A stretch of DNA of 51,904 bases from CBDBDZ01 sp965204215. GTDB taxonomy: Bacteria > Pseudomonadota > Gammaproteobacteria > Pseudomonadales > GM7GCV1. Below are positions 1 through 7,517 of this stretch, piece by piece (within the stretch, counting starts at the first letter, position 1; every line of letters begins with the position of its first letter). Where the stretch lies: NCBI GenBank assembly GCA_965204215.1, contig CBDBDZ010000009.1, positions 1 to 51,904 on the forward strand, read 5' to 3'. A model generated the notes under the pieces. It did not search any database. It was not told the origin of the DNA and was given only the letters and a program-made list of their open reading frames with translations. A program made the translations under genes and the position numbers.

Positions 1-248
1 GTCCGCCACGAATCACCGAACTAGCAGCACAAGTGGCGTGGGGCGGGCTATGGCTAGAGCCTTATGAACACCTAGCGATGGTCAAACACACTTTCAGTCA
101 TTTTCATTTAGAGATAACCCCAGTGCGCGCACGCATTAAAGCGCAGCAAGATAACATCGCCGAAAACGCCCAGCTATGGTATAACCCTAACTCACGTACC
201 GCGCTCGGCCTAGCCGCGCCGATTAAGAAAATACTCAACCAATATTAA
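1..248 (+). CDS. mutY: A/G-specific adenine glycosylase MutY, C-terminal fragment
   Basis: Partial gene; the 5' end lies outside the window and the reading frame begins at base 3. About 81 residues are visible. They include the stretch KHTFSHFHLEI, which matches the 'hxFTHFxL' core of the C-terminal NUDIX-like domain that lets MutY recognise 8-oxoguanine opposite A. The catalytic helix-hairpin-helix and the Fe-S cluster are not visible. The stop codon is 2 nt before yggX, and mutY-yggX is a conserved gammaproteobacterial pair, which supports the call. Confidence 0.8.
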   Translation, partial: PPRITELAAQVAWGGLWLEPYEHLAMVKHTFSHFHLEITPVRARIKAQQDNIAENAQLWYNPNSRTALGLAAPIKKILNQY

Positions 249-250
249 CT

Positions 251-532
251 ATGTCACACACCGTATTCTGTCAAAAACTCAAAATCGAAGCCCCCGGGCT
301 GGCTTTTCAAACCTGGCCGGGCGAACTCGGCAAACGCATATTCGACAACATCTCGCAACAAGCATGGGATCAATGGGTGAACCACCAAACCATGCTCATC
401 AACGAATACCGCCTTAACCCAATGGACCCAAAAGCCAAAGAGTTGATCGTAGGCGAAATGGAAAAATTCCTATTCGGCGAAGGCAGCGAGCTACCCGCAG
501 ACTACGTACCAGCCCTCAACGAAGAGTATTAA
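251..532 (+). CDS. yggX: YggX family Fe(2+)-trafficking / oxidative damage protection protein
   Basis: 93 residues, the usual length for YggX. The family signature is clear: FCQKLKIEAPGL near the N-terminus with the single conserved Cys7, then PGELGKRI, the W-x2-W pair around residues 39-42, QTMLINEYRLN, and MEKFLFG near the end. YggX proteins help protect Fe-S clusters and limit Fenton chemistry; partnership with MutY in oxidative damage defence is inferred from the 2-nt spacing. The gene starts with ATG directly after the mutY stop and is probably co-transcribed with it. Confidence 0.93.
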   Translation: MSHTVFCQKLKIEAPGLAFQTWPGELGKRIFDNISQQAWDQWVNHQTMLINEYRLNPMDPKAKELIVGEMEKFLFGEGSELPADYVPALNEEY

Positions 533-544
533 AACAAAAAATAC

Positions 545-573
545 TTGACTCAAACCACGCATTCCATTGTAAT
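545..573 (+). promoter_or_regulatory. sigma70-type promoter of tRNA-Phe
   Basis: TTGACT (545-550) and TGTAAT (568-573) are separated by exactly 17 nt. The GC-rich GCGC just downstream (574-577) looks like the discriminator of stringently controlled stable-RNA promoters. The tRNA starts 27 nt after the -10 box. Confidence 0.7.
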
Positions 574-600
574 GCGCAACTCGCAAAGGAACACAAAAAT

Positions 601-676
601 GGCCAGGTAGCTCAGTCGGTAGAGCAGGGGACTGAAAATCCCCGTGTCGGCAGTTCGATTCTGTCCCTGGCCACCA
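601..676 (+). tRNA. tRNA-Phe (GAA)
   Basis: Full cloverleaf of 76 nt. The acceptor stem GGCCAGG (601-607) pairs with CCTGGCC (666-672), the discriminator is A673 and the CCA end is encoded (674-676). The anticodon stem GGGGA/TCCCC encloses loop CTGAAAA, giving anticodon GAA at 634-636. The T-loop GTTCGATTC is intact. A run of T follows and may end transcription. tRNA-Phe genes are common integration sites, and accessory DNA begins directly downstream. Confidence 0.97.
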
Positions 677-947
677 TTTTTTGGGTTTTAAATAGATAGA
701 ATTTTTATAGTTTCATAATTGCATTTTTTTGACTTAATATCCATTGGTGAACGTTATAGTATCGGAATATTAGTCAATTTTAATATTGTATAATTAACGT
801 GGATTATAAAATCGGTACAGATACTAGGGATGAACACTTTTAAGAATAGGATGTTTAATTAGTAACTTTTCAAAATTAATATCACGATTTTGCGTTTTAG
901 CCTAGAAAAATAATTACAACCTAGTAACATCAACCCGAAAAAGTAAA
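677..947. other. AT-rich intergenic region before the methyltransferase
   Basis: 271 nt with no credible ORF. It starts with a T-rich stretch after the tRNA that could be a terminator without a strong hairpin. A TATAAT at 789-794 could be the -10 box for the methyltransferase, but no good -35 hexamer sits 17 nt upstream. The composition is clearly more AT-rich than the DNA before 676, which marks the left edge of the accessory block. Confidence 0.5.
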
Positions 948-2510
948 ATGACTGAGAAAATAAAAATAATTGACTTATTCTCTGGTCCAGGCGGCCTAGG
1001 AGAAGGTTTTTCTGCTTATAATGATATATTCGAAATAGCTATCTCAATCGAGAAAGATCAAAGTGCACAAAGAACGCTTAAATTGCGTTCATTTTTCAGG
1101 TGTTTTGATGAAGCTCCATGTGAATACTATAAATTTTTAAGTGGCGCACTTACCTCTCAACCTGAAGATTCTCTTTATAATTTAGATAAATTTAGCAGTG
1201 CAGTTAAAAAATCAGAGTCCGAGGCAAGGTTACTTGAGTTAGGGAAGGATAATATTGAAATCAGAAACTCTATTGACAAAGCAATCGGTGATGATGAATG
1301 CATCTTGATTGGAGGTCCTCCTTGCCAAGCTTACTCAGCAGCAGGTAAGGTTAAGAATCAAAGTGATTCTACTTACTCCGTAAATAAAGATCCAAGAAGC
1401 TTTCTCTACAAAGAATATTTAGAAATTGTAGCTCGATACCAACCATCTATATTTGTTATGGAAAATGTCAAAGGTATGCTGTCTACAAAACTTAATGACA
1501 AGTCAGTGTTCAAAAGTATATATGATGACTTGAGTCAACCCCATAAGGTAACCGATATAAATCCGCGAAACGGATATAAATCGAAAAACTATGAACTTGT
1601 TTCGTTCTCAGTTGTTAATGATGACAAAAGCTTAAACCCGAAGGATTATATAATCCGTTGTGAAGACTATGGCGTACCACAAAAAAGACATAGAGTTATA
1701 ATTCTCGGAATTCGCGCCGACATTGCTAACAAATTGTCCGACACGCTAGTATTAACAAGGCAGAACGCAAATGTTAGTGTTGGAAACGTTATTAGTGATT
1801 TGCCTGTTATTCGCAGCGGTTTATCAAAAAGAGAAAATACCAATGAGGAATGGGCTTCTTATCTAAAAGAGACATTACCTAAAATATCTATTGATTTACA
1901 TAATGAAAGTTTTCTAGAGATAGCAAAATACTTCGATACACAAATACCTAAACTTAGAGCTCCAGAATGTAATCAAGGAGCTAATTTGGGTCTAAGAAAA
2001 AGCAAATTGATTAGTCAAGAATGCCCTGTAGACCTGGCCGAGTGGTATATAGATGAGTTAATGGGGGATTTTGTAACTAACCACGAATCAAAATCGCACA
2101 TGGACTCTGATTTACATAGGTATTTTTTTAGTGCTAGTTGGGCGATATTGGCACAAAAAAAACAATGGACAGTTCCATTTCCTAAATCTAAGCATTACCC
2201 TGAATTTCTAAAGCCTAACCATAAAAATTTTGACTCTGGCAAGTTCGCTGACCGGTTTCGCGTTCAGTCGTCGGATATACCATCAAGCACGATCACGTGT
2301 CATATTAGTAAAGATGGCCACGCGTTCATTCATTATGACCCTCTTCAATGCCGGAGCTTAACTGTGAGAGAGGCAGCGCGAATTCAAACGTTTCCAGATA
2401 ATTATTTTTTTGTCGGCACACGAACTAAACAATTTGAACAAGTAGGCAATGCGGTTCCACCATTTCTAGCGTTCCAAATAGCAGGTATAATAAGAAATCT
2501 CCTATGTTAA
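948..2510 (+). CDS. DNA (cytosine-5-)-methyltransferase
   Basis: 520 residues. It transfers a methyl group from S-adenosylmethionine to C5 of cytosine in DNA. All main motifs are present in order: motif I IDLFSGPGGLGEGF (8-21); motif IV GGPPCQAYS with catalytic Cys126; motif VI ENV (E172); motif VIII QKRHR (from Q245); a variable target-recognition region from about 260 to 460; motif IX TVREAARIQTFPD; and motif X QVGNAVPP near the C-terminus. It is longer than the 330-420 residues of many C5 enzymes, mostly from an insert after motif I (residues 35-110). Its stop overlaps the stop of the opposing operon at TTAA (2507-2510). The pairing suggests the modifying half of a restriction-like defence module; the target sequence cannot be read from the protein. 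Confidence 0.95.
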   Translation: MTEKIKIIDLFSGPGGLGEGFSAYNDIFEIAISIEKDQSAQRTLKLRSFFRCFDEAPCEYYKFLSGALTSQPEDSLYNLDKFSSAVKKSESEARLLELGKDNIEIRNSIDKAIGDDECILIGGPPCQAYSAAGKVKNQSDSTYSVNKDPRSFLYKEYLEIVARYQPSIFVMENVKGMLSTKLNDKSVFKSIYDDLSQPHKVTDINPRNGYKSKNYELVSFSVVNDDKSLNPKDYIIRCEDYGVPQKRHRVIILGIRADIANKLSDTLVLTRQNANVSVGNVISDLPVIRSGLSKRENTNEEWASYLKETLPKISIDLHNESFLEIAKYFDTQIPKLRAPECNQGANLGLRKSKLISQECPVDLAEWYIDELMGDFVTNHESKSHMDSDLHRYFFSASWAILAQKKQWTVPFPKSKHYPEFLKPNHKNFDSGKFADRFRVQSSDIPSSTITCHISKDGHAFIHYDPLQCRSLTVREAARIQTFPDNYFFVGTRTKQFEQVGNAVPPFLAFQIAGIIRNLLC

Positions 2511-3283
2511 GTGGATTCAGATTTAAAACTTCTGTTTTTATAAGGCTCTGGTAACAATTCGAATAAGCGCTTTACATCACATGCATGTAAATCGTAGTTC
2601 ATTTTTAATTGAGGTACAGTTATTTTAAACATATTCATCACATTCCAAGTTTTTTTGCTATTAGTAAAGTCTCTTGCATACTTCTTTGTATTTGGATCGA
2701 AAAAATATGTGCAGCACATTTTGACAAAGGCGTGATTGGTTAAAACGTCTGTCCGCGCAGCCCAGTTAGTAAATTCACCACTAATATTAGGTTGTTGGTG
2801 TAGAAAAACTATTGAATCATCGCCTAAGTGCATGTAAGCAAAATACGAAAAATACACAGAATGACGCATATATTTAAAACCATTACTCTTTTTAAATATA
2901 TATCTATAATCACTATGTAATTCATATTCTCCCTCGTTCACTTGAAGAAGTTGTTTGAAATATACCAATGCCAACCAACTCCAAAGCCCATCACAATCCT
3001 TCAGTTCAGCTGGAATACCCTCTAAAGCTTTACAAAGATACTTGCCCAACTCTATCTTAGATGAAAAAGATAATTCGTTATCGACTTCAAAGTTGTAACC
3101 TTCCATATTTTCAACGCATGATTTGTTAGAAATAATATCGGTTATACGATTAATTTGACCTAATGATATAGGTGCGCCTTTTTTCCCAATCTTGCGCGGA
3201 GAATAATTCTCAATTATTTCTTTATGTATACTTAAAAACTCGTTAATACCTGCATCATTTAACAACTTAACTTTTATTTTCAT
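2507..3283 (-). CDS. unrecognised protein, last gene of the ATPase operon
   Basis: 258 residues from the ATG at 3283. I chose this start because GGAGAG lies 6 nt upstream and the ATG overlaps the previous stop as ATGA; a longer upstream start would overlap the neighbour by about 60 nt. The middle has aromatic-rich helices (DGLWSWLALVYFKQLL) and a YMRH-type segment. I see no signal peptide, membrane helix or PD-(D/E)XK motif. The layout loosely resembles DUF6339-type proteins found beside restriction genes, but that link is weak. Its position as the last gene of the operon, tail to tail with the methyltransferase, suggests a role in the same system, perhaps target recognition or an effector step. 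Confidence 0.75.
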   Translation of the reverse strand: MKIKVKLLNDAGINEFLSIHKEIIENYSPRKIGKKGAPISLGQINRITDIISNKSCVENMEGYNFEVDNELSFSSKIELGKYLCKALEGIPAELKDCDGLWSWLALVYFKQLLQVNEGEYELHSDYRYIFKKSNGFKYMRHSVYFSYFAYMHLGDDSIVFLHQQPNISGEFTNWAARTDVLTNHAFVKMCCTYFFDPNTKKYARDFTNSKKTWNVMNMFKITVPQLKMNYDLHACDVKRLFELLPEPYKNRSFKSEST

Positions 3284-4089
3284 ACTGAACTCTCCATCGC
3301 ATCTAGTAGTGTCATATTGTTTAAATAACGCGTTGAACAAAATAAATTATATACTGCTTCGACCCATTGAATCCATAAATCCGCATCTTTTTTAAAGTCT
3401 CCTTTAGGCTGCTCTAAACCATCTTCAGATGAGCTAAGTTGCTCTGCCCAAGTCAACCACTTCTTCGCCGCTCCCTCTAAATCTTCTTTTTGTTCGAACC
3501 TTAAAATTATTCCAAAAAGAATTTCTTTCACTAGAAAAGGAAATACAAGACCACAAAACATCGGATCGCTCGCTGGCTTCATTTCATATAACTCACGAAC
3601 TCTTGAATTCATTTTGATAATCAATTCCGCATCCCATTCTAACTTAAATGGTCTACTGCCAAGATTATAATCGATTTCAGGTGTAAAAAATCCCTCGCGC
3701 CTAACTGGCACTGATGGCCTATTACCTTCCTGCACTGGCTCTGAGGTGGTAAGTTTAAAGCTAGAAGATGCTCTGATTATTCTGGCCTTATCTTCTTTTA
3801 TGACAGTAAACACCCGTAGATTGGGCAATTCGTTTACCGAGAAACTTTCCAATGAAACCGATTGAACATTGGGGCTTCGAGACAAGTTGACCGCACTATA
3901 AGGCCCCTTGCTAGCACTTGCTTCGAGTCTAATTATTTCATTGTCACTAATTAAATTTATTAACGACTTCTTGAGTGTTACATCTACTGTTAGCACATCT
4001 GTTAAATTTTTTTTTGATTTTCTTATATCAAAATGTCTGGGGGTTTGAAGTTTTTTTCGCCCTAAATAATTAAAGTTTACGCTAGTCAT
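3280..4089 (-). CDS. unrecognised protein of the ATPase operon
   Basis: 269 residues. The ATG follows the ATPase stop codon with no gap (TAG-ATG) and has GAGGT about 8 nt upstream, so translation is probably coupled. The N-terminal half is basic and beta-like with many hydroxyl residues; the C-terminal half is helical and Trp-rich (KKWLTWAEQL, DLWIQWVEAVYNLF). No enzyme motif was found. It ends in a 4-nt ATGA overlap with the next gene. The tight packing with the ATPase and the following gene implies that the three products work together, possibly as a complex. No function is assigned. Confidence 0.75.
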   Translation of the reverse strand: MTSVNFNYLGRKKLQTPRHFDIRKSKKNLTDVLTVDVTLKKSLINLISDNEIIRLEASASKGPYSAVNLSRSPNVQSVSLESFSVNELPNLRVFTVIKEDKARIIRASSSFKLTTSEPVQEGNRPSVPVRREGFFTPEIDYNLGSRPFKLEWDAELIIKMNSRVRELYEMKPASDPMFCGLVFPFLVKEILFGIILRFEQKEDLEGAAKKWLTWAEQLSSSEDGLEQPKGDFKKDADLWIQWVEAVYNLFCSTRYLNNMTLLDAMESSV

Positions 4090-6114
4090 CTAAGCTACCT
4101 CGTTAGCAATAATTTTGTTTAGCTGCTTGGTTATTTGAGTATCATGCACGTCTACAATTAGATCGCGGTTAGCATCAAACCCTTCAGCACTAAAACTAAA
4201 GTCTGATGACTTTAGTTTAAACTCCAATTCATTTTGTTGTGTACTTATCACGTCCGCATCAACTACACTTATATTAAAGCCCCCTTTCAAGTTAATCTCT
4301 AATTTTGAATGTTTTAATGCCTCACTCTTATTCACAGCGTATGAGGCATAACCAACACGGATTTTTATTATTAATTGATTTGCCTCAATATCCTGAAAAT
4401 TTTCTTTTAATACTTCTTGTGCTTTTATGGAAAAACCAACTCTATCTCCATCATTTATTTTATCAATTTTAAAAACACTTACTATAGGATCTAGAATAGG
4501 TGGGCTTAGACGCTCATCATCTTTGTTAGTTCGTCCCCTATGACCTCCTTTTGTATCTTTTACCTCAATCGAGAATATTTCATCAGCAAAATTCTCAAGT
4601 TTTTGATTTTCTTCGTTTTCTAAGATGCGTAAAAACTTTGTTGGCATACCTACGACTAAATTTCTTTGCCAAGTTCTATCATACAATTGTTTTTCATTTG
4701 TTCTATTAGGTGTTTTATGCCACTTCAAATGACCAGGGTCTTCGCAGAACCGAAGAAAGTCAGAAAGGGAATTTTCTTTCATTTTACCTCCAACGTTGAA
4801 CAATGAAGGTATATTTACCAGAATATCAGAAGGAATCTTTTTTCCTAATTTTCTGCCCTCTTCTTTGATATTTATATTTCCTCGAAAGACACCAACAATT
4901 TTTTTGTCATCCTTTCTATTATTTTTCTGAACAACTATGTCTATACATCCTTCCTTACTATTCTCGTCCTTACGTTTAGTTTCAACGAAAAATCTGACAC
5001 GAATTGGCTGGTTCTGTGAATATAGATTCCTCATTGTTTCCAAGTCAACATCCGAAAATGCATCCTCGGTCAACCCTTTATCTCTCGAGTCAAAATTAAA
5101 ATTATTAGCTTGGTATATTATTTTACCTTCGCTAATCTCCTGTGCCATTAGAATTTTTCTAGAGCACTCTTTGCGCCATGCCTCATTGGGATTCTTGCTA
5201 ACGACTTGTTCGACTGTTCCCTGATTAATATAAGTCTTACTTCCATCTAAACCCCATATTTCTACGTTAATTACATTTGACACTATTGGCAAATAAAAAT
5301 GATCACAAACTACTTCGATTAATTTTTCTAAAGAAAAATTATCTTCTACAACATTAGTTATTGCAAAACTTGTTCCAGTCTCTTTCGACATCCTTTTTAG
5401 TGCAAACTTTTCTTTAAACTTATCTATCTTCAAAGATGCATCTGAGCAATTTTTATGTTTTTTCGAAATTGGATGAATTTCAACTTCATCATTATTTCCA
5501 GCTTTTACACCAAACCGAACTTCATCTAAATACTCAGAACCATCTAAATGATGTCTTCCTGGCCTAGCAAACCCAATTAATATTTCATTCTCATTGTCAT
5601 CTTCGGGAGTTGAAAGAGCAAACAGCGCTCTTGATTGTGACGCAAGACTATACGTTTCTTTGCCAAGTCCATGGCTTCCTCCAGCAGACCGTTCTTTATT
5701 TGAAATATTACTTTCCCACCAATATTTTACCAATGTACCTTTATTTTTCTTACGTTCATCATTATCAAAATCTCCACAAAGTCCTCTCGTGTTGAAATCT
5801 TCAATAATGAGCGAAATAAAGTCGCCCTTTATATCTATGGGATGCTCCTTTTCTTGTTCTTTTCTAACTTGTTTCACGTGTTGATTAAAATCACCAAAAT
5901 TTGACTCAATCAGCCACGGCTCATTATCTAAATTCACCTTGACCAACGATAATTTAATACTAACTGGTTCGCATGAATCCTTCTTTTTCGCATCGATAGC
6001 ATTCTGGAATGCCTCTCTAATCAAAGCCTCTACATCGCCTAAGCCTTCAAATAATTTACTAGAAGCATCTTCTTTTCTTCCATGTGACTTTGGTTTTTTA
6101 TTAAAAATCCACAT
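4090..6114 (-). CDS. Hsp90/MutL/MORC-like GHKL ATPase of a putative defence module
   Basis: 674 residues. The N-terminus carries a Bergerat ATP-binding fold: N-box EAFQNAIDA (E34, N38, D41), a G1-type loop IIEDFNTRGL with D106, and the lid GGSHGLGKET (145-154), followed by a GTSFAI strand-like segment near residue 230. This is the GHKL set shared by Hsp90, MutL, MORC and gyrase B. The rest is charged and mixed alpha/beta, with a hydrophilic segment around 530-545 (GGHRGRTNKDD) and a beta-rich C-terminus. AAGGA lies 8 nt before the ATG. GHKL ATPases of the MORC/MutL type next to DNA methyltransferases are known from comparative work on restriction-modification systems (Iyer and Aravind). The usual partners there (Z1 helicase, Vsr, a clear nuclease) are absent here. 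Confidence 0.85.
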   Translation of the reverse strand: MWIFNKKPKSHGRKEDASSKLFEGLGDVEALIREAFQNAIDAKKKDSCEPVSIKLSLVKVNLDNEPWLIESNFGDFNQHVKQVRKEQEKEHPIDIKGDFISLIIEDFNTRGLCGDFDNDERKKNKGTLVKYWWESNISNKERSAGGSHGLGKETYSLASQSRALFALSTPEDDNENEILIGFARPGRHHLDGSEYLDEVRFGVKAGNNDEVEIHPISKKHKNCSDASLKIDKFKEKFALKRMSKETGTSFAITNVVEDNFSLEKLIEVVCDHFYLPIVSNVINVEIWGLDGSKTYINQGTVEQVVSKNPNEAWRKECSRKILMAQEISEGKIIYQANNFNFDSRDKGLTEDAFSDVDLETMRNLYSQNQPIRVRFFVETKRKDENSKEGCIDIVVQKNNRKDDKKIVGVFRGNINIKEEGRKLGKKIPSDILVNIPSLFNVGGKMKENSLSDFLRFCEDPGHLKWHKTPNRTNEKQLYDRTWQRNLVVGMPTKFLRILENEENQKLENFADEIFSIEVKDTKGGHRGRTNKDDERLSPPILDPIVSVFKIDKINDGDRVGFSIKAQEVLKENFQDIEANQLIIKIRVGYASYAVNKSEALKHSKLEINLKGGFNISVVDADVISTQQNELEFKLKSSDFSFSAEGFDANRDLIVDVHDTQITKQLNKIIANEVA

Positions 6115-6137
6115 ACTTTATATCCTTACTTATCTTG

Positions 6138-6362
6138 CTATAGTTTGAAAGAATCTTGAAACTCTTCGCCATTAGTTTCAAATCTAATTTTCATATTATC
6201 GAGAGCCTTTTTCAAAGTTGCATGTATTTTTTTCACATCTTCACTCGTATAACTATAATTACTTTTATTCGATAGATTTCCAATCAATCGAATATCATTC
6301 AATGTTTTCGTGACCCGCTTTTCAGCAAGTTCAACAAACTTCTCTCTTGGCTTTGACTTCAT
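6138..6362 (-). CDS. small conserved protein, first gene of the ATPase operon
   Basis: 74 residues, basic and predicted helical, with the segment IRLIGNLSNKSNYSYTSEDV in the middle. I recall similar 60-75-residue proteins beside restriction and methylase genes, but no function is known to me. It ends 23 nt before the ATPase start. It could be a DNA-binding regulator or a small structural subunit. The upstream sequence has no strong ribosome binding site but contains TATATA close to the start. Confidence 0.7.
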   Translation of the reverse strand: MKSKPREKFVELAEKRVTKTLNDIRLIGNLSNKSNYSYTSEDVKKIHATLKKALDNMKIRFETNGEEFQDSFKL

Positions 6363-6417
6363 AAATGTAGGCTATATATAATGTATTTTCAATATATTAT
6401 CACATTATATTACAAAA

Positions 6418-6448
6418 ATTTACTATATTTAATGTTAATATAGTAAAT
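6418..6448. promoter_or_regulatory. 12-bp inverted repeat upstream of the ATPase operon (candidate operator)
   Basis: ATTTACTATATT (6418-6429) and AATATAGTAAAT (6437-6448) are perfect inverted arms around a 7-nt spacer. The site lies about 56 nt upstream of the 74-aa gene, in very AT-rich DNA where its promoter must be. This is the geometry of a dimeric repressor site. No T-run follows, so a terminator is less likely. Confidence 0.55.
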
Positions 6449-6559
6449 ATAATTAATTAGCTCCAATATTATGCTCATATAATAGGATAGCTGCCTCTAA
6501 GTAAAAGCTCAACGATACTGATATTCCCAACTTAAAAAATCTGCGGCTATTCTGTTGCA

Positions 6560-7030
6560 CTGCTAGAGCCACGACAAGTTGGCAAGACTACTCTTGCATA
6601 GCAATCGTCAGAGTCATTAGCGGGGCGTATTTTCTATCAAGAGTTATTTCTGTTTAATTTATTAGAAGTCGATGAGAAAAATCAAAGAGTATTGTGGTTG
6701 TATAGTGGATTTCCTCAAGTCTACGTGAGCGCAGATGATAATTTAGGTTGGCGTTTAGATTTTATCAGAAGCTGTCTCGAACGAGATATTCAAATGTTAG
6801 GTATGCGCGTGCCTGCGCAAACCTTACAATGATTTTAGACCTTGCTTGTGCACAACCAAGGTCGGCTATTCAACGCAACACAGCTAGCTACTAGTCTTGG
6901 AATTACAGGGCAATTCGCCAGCCGTTATCTTGATTTAATGGTTGATTTGATGTTGGTACGCAAGTTGCCTCCGTGACATACCAACACAAAAAAACGTTTG
7001 GTCAAAAGCCTCCGACTTCTCCAAACCACA
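6560..7030 (+). pseudogene. decayed DUF4143-type AAA ATPase
   Basis: Pieces in shifting frames match the bacterial 'ATP-binding protein, DUF4143' family. At 6560 the codons read LLEPRQVGKTTLA, a Walker A. From about 6629 they read LAGRIFYQELFLFNLLEV, then SGFPQVYVSADDN and LERDIQMLGMRVPAQTL. Two in-frame stops (TGA, TAG) follow near 6831, then NQGRLFNATQLATSLGIT and YLDLMVDLMLVRKLPP, another stop, and KKRLVKSLRL near 7000. The segment between Walker A and 6629 is largely lost. Intact relatives are about 380-420 residues. Internal stops, frameshifts and missing parts show a dead gene. Confidence 0.8.
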
Positions 7031-7045
7031 GGCTTTTACAATTGT

Positions 7046-7507
7046 CTATTCATCCACCAAATCAGGCCAATTTTGGTCGGCATTTTCTATGTAGCCTTCT
7101 TTATCTTTTATCCATTTGTCATTGACCGATTCGCTGAAATTAAGGTAGAGCTTGCCGTCGTGAATGGTAAAGTATTCTGGTCGGATGGAGGCTGTTTTGT
7201 TTCTTGCTACGGCGTAGGCGCAGTAGCCGCCGTATTGGGGGGTGTATTTTTTCGGGTTTTGTTGGAACATTTGACGATTTTCTTCGCTGGCGAAAAACCA
7301 AGTTGCGCCTTGATGTTCTAGGCTGATTTCGGCTTTGCCTTTGACGGGGCGGTTGTCGGTGAAATACGCGACTGGATCGTAACCACGGATAGCCGCGCGT
7401 TCTTTGCCGCCGGAGTAAATTGGCTTGACGGCGTAGGCGCTGTGCATAACGGCGATGCTCAGTAACAGCGTGACTCGAATAATGTGTTGAATAATGTTCT
7501 GTTGCAT
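7046..7507 (-). CDS. exported YHS-domain protein
   Basis: 153 residues. Residues 1-26 form a Sec signal peptide (RVTLLLSIAVMHSAYA). The mature part matches the YHS family: AIRGYDPVAYFTDNRPVKG, then WFFASEENRQMFQQNPKKY, then QYGGYCAYAVA. YHS domains are small, probably metal-binding modules; this periplasmic type has no proven enzyme activity. It lies 10 nt after the response regulator stop and is probably the last gene of the histidine kinase operon, so it may be linked functionally to what that system senses. Confidence 0.85.
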   Translation of the reverse strand: MQQNIIQHIIRVTLLLSIAVMHSAYAVKPIYSGGKERAAIRGYDPVAYFTDNRPVKGKAEISLEHQGATWFFASEENRQMFQQNPKKYTPQYGGYCAYAVARNKTASIRPEYFTIHDGKLYLNFSESVNDKWIKDKEGYIENADQNWPDLVDE

Positions 7508-7517
7508 ATCAATCGTT

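Noticed and set aside
4937..5224. Plus-strand frames within the Hsp90-like ATPase gene
   Set aside because: Shadows of the minus-strand gene, which has GHKL motifs throughout its N-terminus and a good ribosome binding site.
601..7050. Possible att duplication of the tRNA-Phe 3' end flanking the methyltransferase block
   Set aside because: I looked for a second copy of the T-loop and acceptor end (GTTCGATTC, CCCTGGCCACCA) downstream and found none, and no integrase gene is present.
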